The notes beneath the pieces are model-generated. The model was not told the DNA's origin. It did no database searches and saw nothing but the letters and a program-made list of their open reading frames with translations. Positions 7,995 to 16,405 of a DNA stretch of 62,765 nucleotides are shown piece after piece. The translations under genes and the position numbers were made by a program. How positions within the stretch are numbered: the stretch's first letter is position 1; each line of letters opens with the position of its first letter. This DNA comes from an uncultured Dialister sp. (GTDB lineage: Bacteria; Bacillota; Negativicutes; Veillonellales; Dialisteraceae), in NCBI GenBank assembly GCA_900314595.1, contig OMVW01000025.1, forward strand, positions 1 to 62,765, in the 5' to 3' direction.

Positions 7995-8644
7995 TTAGTA
8001 GCCTTCTTCAGAGCTGCTTCGATATCTTCATATACCTCGTCCATGGACTGGTCTCCGTTGATTTCGTAGTACCGGCCGCTGACTTTATAGTAGTCAATGA
8101 GAGGCTTTGTGGAAGTTTCGTAAACGTCCAGTCTCTGGGAGATGGTCTTTTCATTATCATCTGCACGCTGGTACAGTTCACCGCCGCAGTTATCGCAAAC
8201 GCCTGGCTGCTTCGGTGGACGGAATTCTTTGTGGAAGGAAGCTCCGCACTTGCGGCAGACGAGTCTGCCGGATACTCTCTTTACGATGTCATCCCTGTTG
8301 GCTTTGATGCCGATGACAGCGGTAAGGTGAATGCCGAGTTCATGAAGAATGGCATCAAGGGCAGAGGCCTGGGCGGTGGTGCGGGGGAATCCATCGAGGA
8401 TCCAGCCTTTTCTGCAGTCGTCCTGGGCCAGTCTTTCCTTGACAATGCCCACAGTTACACTATCCGGAACAAGAGCTCCCTTGTCCATATAGCTTTTAGC
8501 TTCCTTGCCGAGAGCAGTTCCTGATTTCACTGCGGCACGGAACATGTCGCCAGTGGCAATCTGGGGGATGCCGTATTCACGAATGAGTCTTTCAGCCTGA
8601 GTGCCTTTGCCGGCGCCTGGAGGTCCCATTAATAAGATATACAT
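7991..8644 (-). CDS. adk: adenylate kinase with zinc-binding lid
   Basis: 217 aa. The P-loop is GPPGAGKGT at residues 7-15. The lid contains two Cys pairs, CRKC and CDNC, the Cys4 zinc site typical of Gram-positive-lineage enzymes and rare in proteobacteria. The enzyme interconverts ATP, AMP and ADP in the cytoplasm. Placed between secY and map in the spc operon, as in Firmicutes. Confidence 0.97.
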   Translation of the reverse strand: MYILLMGPPGAGKGTQAERLIREYGIPQIATGDMFRAAVKSGTALGKEAKSYMDKGALVPDSVTVGIVKERLAQDDCRKGWILDGFPRTTAQASALDAILHELGIHLTAVIGIKANRDDIVKRVSGRLVCRKCGASFHKEFRPPKQPGVCDNCGGELYQRADDNEKTISQRLDVYETSTKPLIDYYKVSGRYYEINGDQSMDEVYEDIEAALKKATK

Positions 8645-8671
8645 ATCCCTTACTCCTTTATTTTAAAAAGC

Positions 8672-9934
8672 TTATTTGATAAAGCCCTGATAGTTTCTTG
8701 TAACCATATAGGACTGGGCCTGTCTCATGGTGTCCAGTGCAACGCCGACGATAATGAGGAGGGATGTACCACCGAAGTACACACCCTGGATGCCGGTAAT
8801 ATTTCCGATGAAATTCGGAAGGATTGCAATGAATGCCAGGAATACGGCGCCGGTCAGTGTAATTCTGGAAAGTACCCTGTCTACATACATCATGGTCGGC
8901 TGCCCCGGGCGGATACCGGGGATGAATCCGCCATATTTCTTCATGTTATCTGCCAGATCTTTGATATTGACGGAGATAGCTGTGTAGAAATAGGTGAAGA
9001 TGAAAATCAGGATGCCGTAACAGATGGTATTTGGCCAAGTGCCCCATGCAAAGAAGGAACCGACGGACTGTACCCAGCTGACATGAATGAACTGAGCCAG
9101 GGTGATCGGCAGCATGAGAATAGAAGAAGCGAAGATGATGGGGATGACGCCTGCCTGGTTTACCTTAAGCGGAAGGTAGGTGGAGTGTCCGCCATACATC
9201 CTGCGTCCAATCACACGCTTTGCATACTGGATGGGGACTCTTCTCTGTCCTTCATTGATTTCAATAACCAGAAGAATCATGGCCAGTGCAATCACGAGGA
9301 AAAGGAGAAGCTGGAAGGGGGAAATGGTGCCGACTTTCAGATAATCATAAACGGTGGTGAGGGCCTGCGGGAAGCGGGATACGATACCACAGAAGATGAT
9401 CAGGGAAATACCGTTGCCGATACCATGTTCCGTGATTTTATCGCCAATCCACATGAGCAGGCAGGTGCCAGCGCAGAGGACAACGATAACAAAAATGAAG
9501 TACAGCCAGCTGTTGTCGACAAGGGCATTGTTGATGCGAAGAGCATAAGTCATGCCGAAGGCCTGGACAGCTGCAAGGAAAACCGTGAAATATCTGGTGA
9601 CTTTCTGGATTCTCTTATATCCTTCAGCACCGTCTTTTCTCCATTCTTCCAGGGTGGGAATGACGGCGGTCAGGAGCTGCATAATAATGGATGAGTTGAT
9701 ATACGGGGTGATACTCATGGCAAAAATGGAGAATTTGCTGAGTGCACCGCCGGCGAAGAGGTCGAGGAAACCGAAGAGGTTTCCCTGGGTGAAAAGGCTT
9801 TCGATGACGGCAGAGTCAACGCCCGGCACGGGGATGTGTACCCCGAGACGGAAGATGACAAACATCAGGAAAGTGAAGAGGATACGATCTTTGAGTTCTT
9901 TATTTGCAAAAAGGTTTGACAAAGTAGATCCCAT
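8672..9934 (-). CDS. secY: preprotein translocase subunit SecY
   Basis: 420 aa with ten membrane helices forming the protein-conducting channel. The plug region follows helix 1 (GVHIPVPGVDS), and the cytosolic loops with RVPIQYAKRVIGRRMYGG and the conserved IPGIRPGQPT segment are present. It starts one base after the rplO stop region. It exports precursor proteins to the inner membrane and periplasm together with SecE, SecG and SecA, none of which is in this window. Confidence 0.97.
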   Translation of the reverse strand: MGSTLSNLFANKELKDRILFTFLMFVIFRLGVHIPVPGVDSAVIESLFTQGNLFGFLDLFAGGALSKFSIFAMSITPYINSSIIMQLLTAVIPTLEEWRKDGAEGYKRIQKVTRYFTVFLAAVQAFGMTYALRINNALVDNSWLYFIFVIVVLCAGTCLLMWIGDKITEHGIGNGISLIIFCGIVSRFPQALTTVYDYLKVGTISPFQLLLFLVIALAMILLVIEINEGQRRVPIQYAKRVIGRRMYGGHSTYLPLKVNQAGVIPIIFASSILMLPITLAQFIHVSWVQSVGSFFAWGTWPNTICYGILIFIFTYFYTAISVNIKDLADNMKKYGGFIPGIRPGQPTMMYVDRVLSRITLTGAVFLAFIAILPNFIGNITGIQGVYFGGTSLLIIVGVALDTMRQAQSYMVTRNYQGFIK

Positions 9935-9935
9935 A

Positions 9936-10376
9936 TCAGATTACCTCTACTTTTCCACCTGCTGCTTCGATTTTCTGCTGAGCGGTTTTGGTGAAGCCCT
10001 GTGCTCTAACGGTCAGAGCCTTGGTCAGTTCACCATTTCCCAGTACACGTACACCATCGAGAACGTTCTTCAGAACGCCTGCTTCAACGAGAGCAGCCGG
10101 ATCAACGACAGCATTGTCTTCGAAACGGTTCAGCTGTTCAACATTGACAACAGCGAATTCTTTAGCAAGTACGTTTTTAAAGCCGCGTTTCGGGAGACGA
10201 CGGTAGAGTGGCATCTGACCGCCTTCAAATCCCGGACGGGTGCCGCCGCCGGTTCTTGCGTTCTGGCCCTTGGCACCGCGGGTAGCCTGTTTGCCCATGC
10301 CGCTTCCCAGGCCTCTGCCTACGCGACGACGAGCTCTTGTGGAACCTTCAGCCGGTTTCAGTTCATGCAGTTTCAT
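9936..10376 (-). CDS. rplO: 50S ribosomal protein L15
   Basis: 146 aa. The N-terminus MKLHELKPAEGSTRARRRVG and the glycine/arginine-rich extension (GLGSGMGKQATRGAKGQNAR) that threads into 23S rRNA are typical. Nineteen bases downstream of rpmD and immediately before secY. Confidence 0.97.
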   Translation of the reverse strand: MKLHELKPAEGSTRARRRVGRGLGSGMGKQATRGAKGQNARTGGGTRPGFEGGQMPLYRRLPKRGFKNVLAKEFAVVNVEQLNRFEDNAVVDPAALVEAGVLKNVLDGVRVLGNGELTKALTVRAQGFTKTAQQKIEAAGGKVEVI

Positions 10377-10395
10377 CAGTGCACCTCCTTCTTAA

Positions 10396-10575
10396 TTATT
10401 CTGCTTCTTTGCAGTCAACCAGATGACGGACAGAGTGAATCATGCCTTTAATCTGTGGGGTAAGTTCTTTTTCTACAGAGGAATTGGTCTTGTGGAGGCC
10501 AAGTGCCTTAATAGTAGCGATATGCTCAGGTCTGGAGCCAATCACGCTTTTTTTCAGTGTAATAATAACTTTCAT
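10396..10575 (-). CDS. rpmD: 50S ribosomal protein L30
   Basis: 59 aa found by translating the gap between rpsE and rplO: starts MKVIITLKKSVIGSRPEHIA, contains the L30 motif ATIKALGLHK, ends HLVDCKEAE. AAAGGAG lies upstream of the ATG at 10575. Standard length and place in the spc operon. Confidence 0.95.
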   Translation of the reverse strand: MKVIITLKKSVIGSRPEHIATIKALGLHKTNSSVEKELTPQIKGMIHSVRHLVDCKEAE

Positions 10576-10590
10576 GAGGGGCTCCTTTCA

Positions 10591-11091
10591 TTAATTGTAA
10601 ATTTCGTCGAGGGTCTTTCCGCGGAGTGCTGCAACGGTTTCTGCATTTTCCAGTTTGGAGAGGCCGTCCATGGTAGCTCTAACCATGTTGATCGGGTTGG
10701 AGGAACCAAGGGACTTGGTCAGAATGTTGTGGATACCTGCCATGGCAAGTACGGCACGGACCGGGCCGCCGGCTTTGACACCGGTACCTTCAGCAGCCGG
10801 TTTCATAATGACCTTGCCGGCACCATAGATGCCGAGCATCGGATGAGGAATGGTTCCGTTCTTCAGAGCAACGGTAATCATGTTCTTCTTTGCGTCTTCA
10901 ACGCCTTTGCGAATAGCTTCCGGAACTTCGGCAGCCTTGCCCAGGCCTGCGCCGACTTTGCCTTTGCCATCACCGACTACTACGACTGCAGCAAAGGAAA
11001 AACGACGGCCGCCTTTTACGACTTTAGCAACGCGGTTAATGAAAACGACGTTTTCCTGTAAGTCGGATTCCTGTTTTTCAAATCTTGGCAT
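10591..11091 (-). CDS. rpsE: 30S ribosomal protein S5
   Basis: 166 aa with the double-stranded RNA-binding domain (INRVAKVVKGGRRFSFAAVV) and the C-terminal GAGKVIMKPAAEGTGVKAGG segment. S5 helps decoding fidelity and carries the spectinomycin loop (VKGGRR). Seventeen bases after rplR. Confidence 0.97.
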   Translation of the reverse strand: MPRFEKQESDLQENVVFINRVAKVVKGGRRFSFAAVVVVGDGKGKVGAGLGKAAEVPEAIRKGVEDAKKNMITVALKNGTIPHPMLGIYGAGKVIMKPAAEGTGVKAGGPVRAVLAMAGIHNILTKSLGSSNPINMVRATMDGLSKLENAETVAALRGKTLDEIYN

Positions 11092-11108
11092 GTGATTTCT
11101 CCTTTACC

Positions 11109-11474
11109 TTAAAATTTCAGTCCGGCTTCGCGGGCACCTTCAGCCAGAGCTGCTACTCTGCCGTGATAGATATAACCGCCGCGATCGAATACGACTGTTT
11201 CAATGCCCTTTTCCAGAGCTCTCTTTGCTACAAGAGCGCCAACAGCTTTAGCTGCTTCAGCGTTGCCGCCGTACGGGAACTGGGCTTTGATTTCTTTATC
11301 TAAGGTATTTGCAGATACCAGGGTTACGCCGGCTTCATCATCAATGACCTGTGCATAGATGTTAGCCAGGGAACGGTATACGTTGAGACGCGGGCACGCT
11401 GCAGTACCGGAGATTTTCTTACGAAGACGCAGATGGCGGCGGATAACCGCATTTCTGCTTGCATTTTTACGCAT
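11109..11474 (-). CDS. rplR: 50S ribosomal protein L18
   Basis: 121 aa, 5S rRNA-binding protein: basic N-terminus RRHLRLRKKISGTAACPRLN, then NIYAQVIDD and a C-terminal FDRGGYIYHGRVAALAEGAR motif. Full length. Between rplF and rpsE. Confidence 0.97.
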   Translation of the reverse strand: MRKNASRNAVIRRHLRLRKKISGTAACPRLNVYRSLANIYAQVIDDEAGVTLVSANTLDKEIKAQFPYGGNAEAAKAVGALVAKRALEKGIETVVFDRGGYIYHGRVAALAEGAREAGLKF

Positions 11475-11492
11475 ATTGTTTTACCTCCTGTC

Positions 11493-12035
11493 TTACTTTG
11501 TTGCGCCGGTCTTACCAGCCTTGCGGCGTACGTATTCACCGGAATAACGGATACCCTTGCCTTTGTAAGGTTCAGGTTCACGCCAGGAGCGGATTTCTGC
11601 CGCAATCTGGCCAACCTTTTCCTTGTCGCAGCCGGATACCAGAATGACAACGGAAGACGGGGTAGAAATTGTAATTCCTTCCGGAGGGGTAATGATGACC
11701 GGATGGGAGAAACCGAGAGCCAGTTTCAGGTTTTTGCCCTGCATCTGGGCATTGTAGCCTACGCCCTGGATTTCCAGTTTCTTTTCAAAACCCTGGGTTA
11801 CACCGACAACCATGTTATTGATCAGGGTGCGGGTGAGGCCATGCAGGGAACGTTCTTTAATTTCATCATTAGGACGGGAAACAGTGATTTCATTGTTTTC
11901 CAGTTTAATATCCATTTCAGGGTTAAGTGTACGGGTAAGAGTACCCTTCGGACCTTTTACGGTGACTGTATGTCCGTCAATCTTGACTTCCACACCAGCC
12001 GGTACCGCAATAGGTTTTCTGCCAATTCTTGACAT
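11493..12035 (-). CDS. rplF: 50S ribosomal protein L6
   Basis: 180 aa with the two related L6 domains; the start MSRIGRKPIAVPAGV and the C-terminal EPYKGKGIRYSGEYVRRKAG motif are diagnostic. It lies at the factor-binding region of the 50S subunit. Confidence 0.97.
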   Translation of the reverse strand: MSRIGRKPIAVPAGVEVKIDGHTVTVKGPKGTLTRTLNPEMDIKLENNEITVSRPNDEIKERSLHGLTRTLINNMVVGVTQGFEKKLEIQGVGYNAQMQGKNLKLALGFSHPVIITPPEGITISTPSSVVILVSGCDKEKVGQIAAEIRSWREPEPYKGKGIRYSGEYVRRKAGKTGATK

Positions 12036-12052
12036 GCTATATCCTCCTGTGA

Positions 12053-12451
12053 TTACCAGACGAAAGCGAGCACTTCGCCGCCGAGGCCTGCTTTACGGGC
12101 AGCCTTGTCGGTCATAATGCCCTGGGATGTGGAAATGATTGCGATACCAAGTCCGCCAAGGACCTTCGGCAGTTCTTCCTTGCCTGCATAAGTGCGCAGG
12201 CCCGGTTTGGAAATTCTCTTCAGGCCTTTGATAACCTTTTCACGGTTAGCGCCGTATTTCAGGGAAACACGGAGTACCTGGTGGCCTTCTACTTCGATCT
12301 GTTCTACGTTTCTGATGAAACCTTCATTTTTCAGAATTGTAAGCACAGCTGCCTTCACTCTGGAAGCAGGCATATCTACAGAATCGTGATATGCATCGTT
12401 CGCATTACGAATACGGGTAAGCATATCCGCAATCGGATCGGTTGTTACCAT
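12053..12451 (-). CDS. rpsH: 30S ribosomal protein S8
   Basis: 132 aa: MVTTDPIADMLTRIRNAND at the start and STSQGIMTDKAARKAGLGGE near the end. The protein binds helix 21 of 16S rRNA; in enterics S8 represses the spc operon, but no such site is evident here. GGAGG precedes the ATG. Confidence 0.97.
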   Translation of the reverse strand: MVTTDPIADMLTRIRNANDAYHDSVDMPASRVKAAVLTILKNEGFIRNVEQIEVEGHQVLRVSLKYGANREKVIKGLKRISKPGLRTYAGKEELPKVLGGLGIAIISTSQGIMTDKAARKAGLGGEVLAFVW

Positions 12452-12470
12452 TATTTAATCCTCCTTCGTA

Positions 12471-12740
12471 TTACCAGCTGGCTTTTCTAATACCCGGAAT
12501 TTCGCCTGCATAAGCCAGATCGCGGAACTGGTTACGGCAGATTCCGAATTTACGCATATAGCCGTGGGGACGGCCGGTCAGTTTGCAGCGGTTGTGCAGA
12601 CGGGTCGGAGAAGCATTGCGCGGGAGCTTGGAAAGGGCTTCCCAGTCGCCTGCTGCCTTCAGGGCCTGGCGTTTTGCTGCGAATTTCTGAACACAGAGTT
12701 CTCTCTTCTTTTCGCGTTCCAACATAGACTTCTTTGCCAT
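12471..12740 (-). CDS. rpsN: 30S ribosomal protein S14, zinc-independent form
   Basis: 89 aa, starting MAKKSMLEREKKRELCVQKF, ending PGIRKASW. The length and absence of the CxxC...CxxC pairs place it in the C- (zinc-independent) class. Many Firmicutes carry a 61-aa zinc-binding S14 at this locus, so the long form here is a mild lineage marker. Confidence 0.96.
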   Translation of the reverse strand: MAKKSMLEREKKRELCVQKFAAKRQALKAAGDWEALSKLPRNASPTRLHNRCKLTGRPHGYMRKFGICRNQFRDLAYAGEIPGIRKASW

Positions 12741-12753
12741 ATTGTCCTCCGTC

Positions 12754-13293
12754 TTATTTCTTGAACGGCATGCCGAACTGTCTCAGGAGTTCACGAGCTT
12801 CTTCGTCAGTCTTAGCCGTGGTTACTACAATGATATCCATGCCGCGGATACGGTCGATTTTTTCATAATCAACTTCCGGGAAAATCAGCTGTTCTTTAAC
12901 GCCGAATGCATAGTTGCCGCGGCCGTCGAAGCTCTGATCGCTGATACCGCGGAAATCGCGTACGCGCGGAAGAGCGATGTTGATCAGACGATCGAGGAAT
13001 TCATACATTCTGTCACCACGAAGGGTAACTTTGCAGCCCAGCGGCATTCCTTCACGGATGTGCCATGCGGCCAGGGATTTATGAGCCTTGCAGATCATCG
13101 GCTGCTGGCCGGTGATGGCTGCGAGGTCGGATGCAGCTGCATCAACTGCTTTAGAGTTTTCAGTAGCTTCGCCTACACCGATGTTGATGACAATCTTTTC
13201 CAGCTTCGGGATTTCCATGTCATTCTTGTAGCCGAATTTTTCGCGCAGGCTGTTCTTAATCTGCGCTTTGTACAAATCGTTTAATCTGGACAC
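12754..13293 (-). CDS. rplE: 50S ribosomal protein L5
   Basis: 179 aa with FGYKNDMEIPKLEKIVINIG near the N-terminus, the RGDRMYEFLDRLINIALPRV helix and the final RELLRQFGMPFKK. L5 binds 5S rRNA and contacts the P-site tRNA. Confidence 0.97.
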   Translation of the reverse strand: MSRLNDLYKAQIKNSLREKFGYKNDMEIPKLEKIVINIGVGEATENSKAVDAAASDLAAITGQQPMICKAHKSLAAWHIREGMPLGCKVTLRGDRMYEFLDRLINIALPRVRDFRGISDQSFDGRGNYAFGVKEQLIFPEVDYEKIDRIRGMDIIVVTTAKTDEEARELLRQFGMPFKK

Positions 13294-13312
13294 TTGTTAT
13301 CCTCCTTCCCGC

Positions 13313-13642
13313 TTAAGCCTTGTCAATAATTGCGCCGCTCTTAACAGCTGCTCTTACGTAAGAGCCGTCCTTCTGCTGGACTTTCTTTACGCGGGTCGGT
13401 TTCTTGGATTCCGGATCCAGGAGCATAACCTTGGAAGAGTAAATCGGGGCTTCCTTTTCAAGGATGCCGCCCTTCGGGTTAGCCTGGGTCGGTTTTGTGT
13501 GTCTCTTGACAATGTTGACGCCTTCAACGACAACACGGCCTTCTTTCGGCATAGCAGCCTTAATCTTGCCCTGCTTGCCTTTATCTTTGCCGGAAATAAC
13601 GATTACGGTGTCTCCGGTCTTTACGTGCAGTTTCTGACTCAT
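13313..13642 (-). CDS. rplX: 50S ribosomal protein L24
   Basis: 109 aa with the KOW motif VISGKDKGKQGKIKAAMPK and the GVNIVKRHTKPTQANPKGGI block. Two adjacent ATGs exist; the second (13642) sits six bases after GGGAGG and is preferred. Assembly initiator of the 50S subunit. Confidence 0.95.
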   Translation of the reverse strand: MSQKLHVKTGDTVIVISGKDKGKQGKIKAAMPKEGRVVVEGVNIVKRHTKPTQANPKGGILEKEAPIYSSKVMLLDPESKKPTRVKKVQQKDGSYVRAAVKSGAIIDKA

Positions 13643-13656
13643 CATTTGCCTCCCTA

Positions 13657-14025
13657 TTAGAGCACTTCCGGAGCCAGGGAAATGATCTTCATGAAATCTC
13701 TTTCACGGAGTTCTCTTGCTACCGGTCCAAAAATACGTGTTCCTACCGGGCTCTTGTCGTCTTTAATAATAACAACTGCGTTTTCATCAAAGCGGATGTG
13801 GGAACCGTCCGGACGGCTTACGCCATTTACGGAACGAACTACAACGGCCTTGACTACCTGGCCCTTCTTAACAACGCCGCCGGGGGTTGCATCTTTGACC
13901 GTGCAAACGCAAATATCACCGATATTGCCGCTCTTACGGAAGCTGCCGCCCAGAACTTTAATAACCAGGACGTTCTTAGCACCGGTATTGTCTGCAACGT
14001 TGAGTCTGCTTTCCTGCTGAATCAT
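13657..14025 (-). CDS. rplN: 50S ribosomal protein L14
   Basis: 122 aa: MIQQESRLNVADNTGAK at the start, GGVVKKGQVVKAVVVR in the middle and the C-terminal GPVARELRERDFMKIISLA. It forms a bridge to the 30S subunit. Typical length. Confidence 0.97.
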   Translation of the reverse strand: MIQQESRLNVADNTGAKNVLVIKVLGGSFRKSGNIGDICVCTVKDATPGGVVKKGQVVKAVVVRSVNGVSRPDGSHIRFDENAVVIIKDDKSPVGTRIFGPVARELRERDFMKIISLAPEVL

Positions 14026-14055
14026 CGTGCCTATCCTCCTATATTCTTTCTTTTA

Positions 14056-14316
14056 TCAGTTCTGACGGGCAACGATTTTCTCAACTCTCCAACGCTTGTC
14101 GTGAGACAGCGGGCGGGTTTCGACGATGCGTACGGTATCACCGACACGGCATTCGTTGTTTTCGTCATGCGCTTTGAACTTGGTTGTGGTGTTAATAGAT
14201 TTTTTGTACAGCTTGTGGGGAACCTTGCGTTCTACAGCAACAACAACGGTTTTATCCATTTTATCGCTTACAACGATTCCCTGGCGCACTTTGCGCAACT
14301 TTCTTTCTTCTGCCAC
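14056..14316 (-). CDS. rpsQ: 30S ribosomal protein S17
   Basis: 86 aa OB-fold protein with RQGIVVSDKMDKTVVVAVER and the VRIVETRPLSHDKRWRVEKI signature. Standard length, between rpmC and rplN. Confidence 0.97.
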   Translation of the reverse strand: MAEERKLRKVRQGIVVSDKMDKTVVVAVERKVPHKLYKKSINTTTKFKAHDENNECRVGDTVRIVETRPLSHDKRWRVEKIVARQN

Positions 14317-14342
14317 GTTGAGATCCTCCTTTGGATAAACCG

Positions 14343-14549
14343 TTATGCCTTCTTGGCAGCCTTCAATTCTTCTTCACGCTGAACAGTCTTGATTCTTGCG
14401 ATGGTTTTCTTTACTTCACGGATACGCATCGGATTTTCAAGCTGACCTGTAGCGAGCTGAAAACGGAGGTTAAACAGTTCTTCCTTTAAGCCGGCAACTT
14501 TTTCGTCTAATTCGGCAGTGCTGAGGTTACGAATTTCATTGACCTTCAT
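14343..14549 (-). CDS. rpmC: 50S ribosomal protein L29
   Basis: 68 aa, two-helix protein: MKVNEIRNLSTAELDEKVAG, LKEELFNLRFQLATGQLENP and ARIKTV. It sits at the tunnel exit and recruits SRP and trigger factor. Two bases separate it from rplP. Confidence 0.96.
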   Translation of the reverse strand: MKVNEIRNLSTAELDEKVAGLKEELFNLRFQLATGQLENPMRIREVKKTIARIKTVQREEELKAAKKA

Positions 14550-14551
14550 TT

Positions 14552-14977
14552 TTATTCACCTGCCACTTCCTGACCTTTAACTACGAATTTTGTCTTGATT
14601 GGCAGTTTATGACCTGCAAGACGCATAGCTTCCTTTGCAGCTTCGATCGGGATGCCGCCCATTTCGAACATTACACGGCCCGGTCTTACTACTGCTACCC
14701 AGTATTCAACTGCGCCCTTGCCGGAACCCTGACGGGTGCCGATCGGCTTTGCGGTAACCGGTTTATCCGGGAAAATCTTGATCCATACTTTGCCGCCGCG
14801 CTTGGTATAACGGGTCATAGCGATACGGGCAGCTTCGATCTGACGGCTGGTGATCCAGGACGGTTCCAGAGCAACCAGACCATATTCACCGTAGGTAACG
14901 GTGGTTCCACGATGTTCTTTGCCTTTCATACGGCCGCGGAACTGTTTACGATATTTTGTACGCTTTGGAATTAACAT
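14552..14977 (-). CDS. rplP: 50S ribosomal protein L16
   Basis: 141 aa with MLIPKRTKYRKQFRGRMKG, the EPSWITSRQIEAARIAMTRY helix and the GSGKGAVEYWVAVVRPGRVM region. Its start codon overlaps the rpsC stop by one base. L16 helps position aminoacyl-tRNA in the A site. Confidence 0.97.
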   Translation of the reverse strand: MLIPKRTKYRKQFRGRMKGKEHRGTTVTYGEYGLVALEPSWITSRQIEAARIAMTRYTKRGGKVWIKIFPDKPVTAKPIGTRQGSGKGAVEYWVAVVRPGRVMFEMGGIPIEAAKEAMRLAGHKLPIKTKFVVKGQEVAGE

Positions 14978-15741
14978 CAGGAATCACTCCTTTCAGCGGA
15001 TTTCTGTCTGCGATCTCTGCGATCACCACGACGGCCGCCTCTTCTGTTGCCGCCTTCATGACGGTTGTTACGGTCTTTTGCGGTGCGGATGTTTTCATTT
15101 TCATCGACCATCTGGCCCGGTGCGAGTTCGCCCTTGTAGATCCAGACTTTAATGCCGATAGCACCATAGGTGGTGTGGGCAGCGGTTACACCGTAATCGA
15201 TGTTTGCGCGGAGAGTCTGAAGCGGAATGGAACCTTCGCGGTAGCTTTCGGAACGGGCGATTTCAGCGCCGCCGAGACGACCGGAAACGGTTACTTTGAT
15301 ACCCTTTGCGCCGGCACGCATGGTTCTGCCTACTGCCTGTTTAACGGCGCGGCGGAAGCCGATACGTCTTTCCAGCTGGGAAGCGATGTTTTCGCCGACC
15401 AGAATGGCGCTCATATCAGTGGATTTAATTTCGAGAATGTCGATATCGACATCTTTATCGGTAACAGCAGCCAGTGCTTTTTTAATATCTTCAATGCCTG
15501 TGCCGCCGCGGCCAATGACCATACCCGGCTTAGCAGTGTAGATAGCCAGTTTGATTCTGTTTCCTACACGTTTAATGCCAATCTTGGAAATGCCTGCTAC
15601 AAACAGGTGCTTCTTTAAGAACTGGCGGATTTTGGCATCTTCCACAAGCAGTGCAGCATAATCTTTTTCTGCAAACCATTTGGAATCCCAGTCATCGATC
15701 ACGCCTACACGCATTCCATGCGGATTTACTTTCTGACCCAA
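14977..15741 (-). CDS. rpsC: 30S ribosomal protein S3 with long basic tail
   Basis: 254 aa, longer than the usual 210-230. The KH domain contains MVIGRGGTGIEDIKKALA, and the S3 C-terminal domain ends near GIKVWIYKGELAPG. Beyond that is a roughly 40-residue extension rich in Arg, Gly and Asp (GGNRRGGRRGDRRDRRQ). S3 forms part of the mRNA entry tunnel and its helicase activity. The tail has the look of a disordered RNA-binding segment. Confidence 0.97.
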   Translation of the reverse strand: MGQKVNPHGMRVGVIDDWDSKWFAEKDYAALLVEDAKIRQFLKKHLFVAGISKIGIKRVGNRIKLAIYTAKPGMVIGRGGTGIEDIKKALAAVTDKDVDIDILEIKSTDMSAILVGENIASQLERRIGFRRAVKQAVGRTMRAGAKGIKVTVSGRLGGAEIARSESYREGSIPLQTLRANIDYGVTAAHTTYGAIGIKVWIYKGELAPGQMVDENENIRTAKDRNNRHEGGNRRGGRRGDRRDRRQKSAERSDS

Positions 15742-15759
15742 AACGTTTCCCTCCTTCGA

Positions 15760-16095
15760 TTACTCTTTTTCAGAAACTTTTACCGTCAGTGTGCTGGTAC
15801 GTTTCAAAATCCCGAAAGCCTGTCCACGGGAACGTGGATGTACACGCTTCATAATCGGGCCTGCATCTACGAAAATAGTGGAGATGTAGAGATTGTCAAT
15901 ATTCATGTTGTTGTTGTTTTCTGCATTAGCCATAGCGCTTCTCAGGGTCTTTTCAACGACGATGGAGGCAGCTTTGTGGGTGTTGCGCAGAATGGAGATT
16001 GCTTCTCCCGCTTTTTTGCCGCGGACAAGGTCAGCTACGATTCTGACCTTACGGGGAGAAATGCGGACATTTCTAGAAATAGCCTGAACTTCCAT
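15760..16095 (-). CDS. rplV: 50S ribosomal protein L22
   Basis: 111 aa with the N-terminal RISPRKVRIVADLVRGK motif and the long beta-hairpin that lines the exit tunnel and is the site of macrolide-resistance mutations (IMKRVHPRSRGQAFGILKRT). Normal length. Confidence 0.97.
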   Translation of the reverse strand: MEVQAISRNVRISPRKVRIVADLVRGKKAGEAISILRNTHKAASIVVEKTLRSAMANAENNNNMNIDNLYISTIFVDAGPIMKRVHPRSRGQAFGILKRTSTLTVKVSEKE

Positions 16096-16109
16096 TTTAT
16101 TCCTCCCTG

Positions 16110-16388
16110 TTATTTCGCAGCAGCTTTATCACTCTTGTTATGGCCCTTGAATGTACGGGTCGGAGCGAATTCGCCAAGTTTATGGCCAACCATATCTTCA
16201 GTGATGTATACCGGTACATGCTTTCTTCCGTCGTGAATCGCAATGGTGTGACCTACGAAGCTCGGAAGGATGGTAGAAGCACGGGACCAGGTTTTAACAA
16301 TTTTCTTATCGTTAGCTGCGTTCATGGCATCGATCTTCTTTACCAGAGAGAAAGCGACGAACGGGCCTTTTTTAACGGATCTGGACAC
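16110..16388 (-). CDS. rpsS: 30S ribosomal protein S19
   Basis: 92 aa beginning MSRSVKKGPFVAFSLVKKID with the STILPSFVGHTIAIHDGRKH motif and LGEFAPTRTFKGH near the end. It contacts S13 in the 30S head. Confidence 0.97.
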   Translation of the reverse strand: MSRSVKKGPFVAFSLVKKIDAMNAANDKKIVKTWSRASTILPSFVGHTIAIHDGRKHVPVYITEDMVGHKLGEFAPTRTFKGHNKSDKAAAK

Positions 16389-16405
16389 TTTTACTCCTCC
16401 TTATC

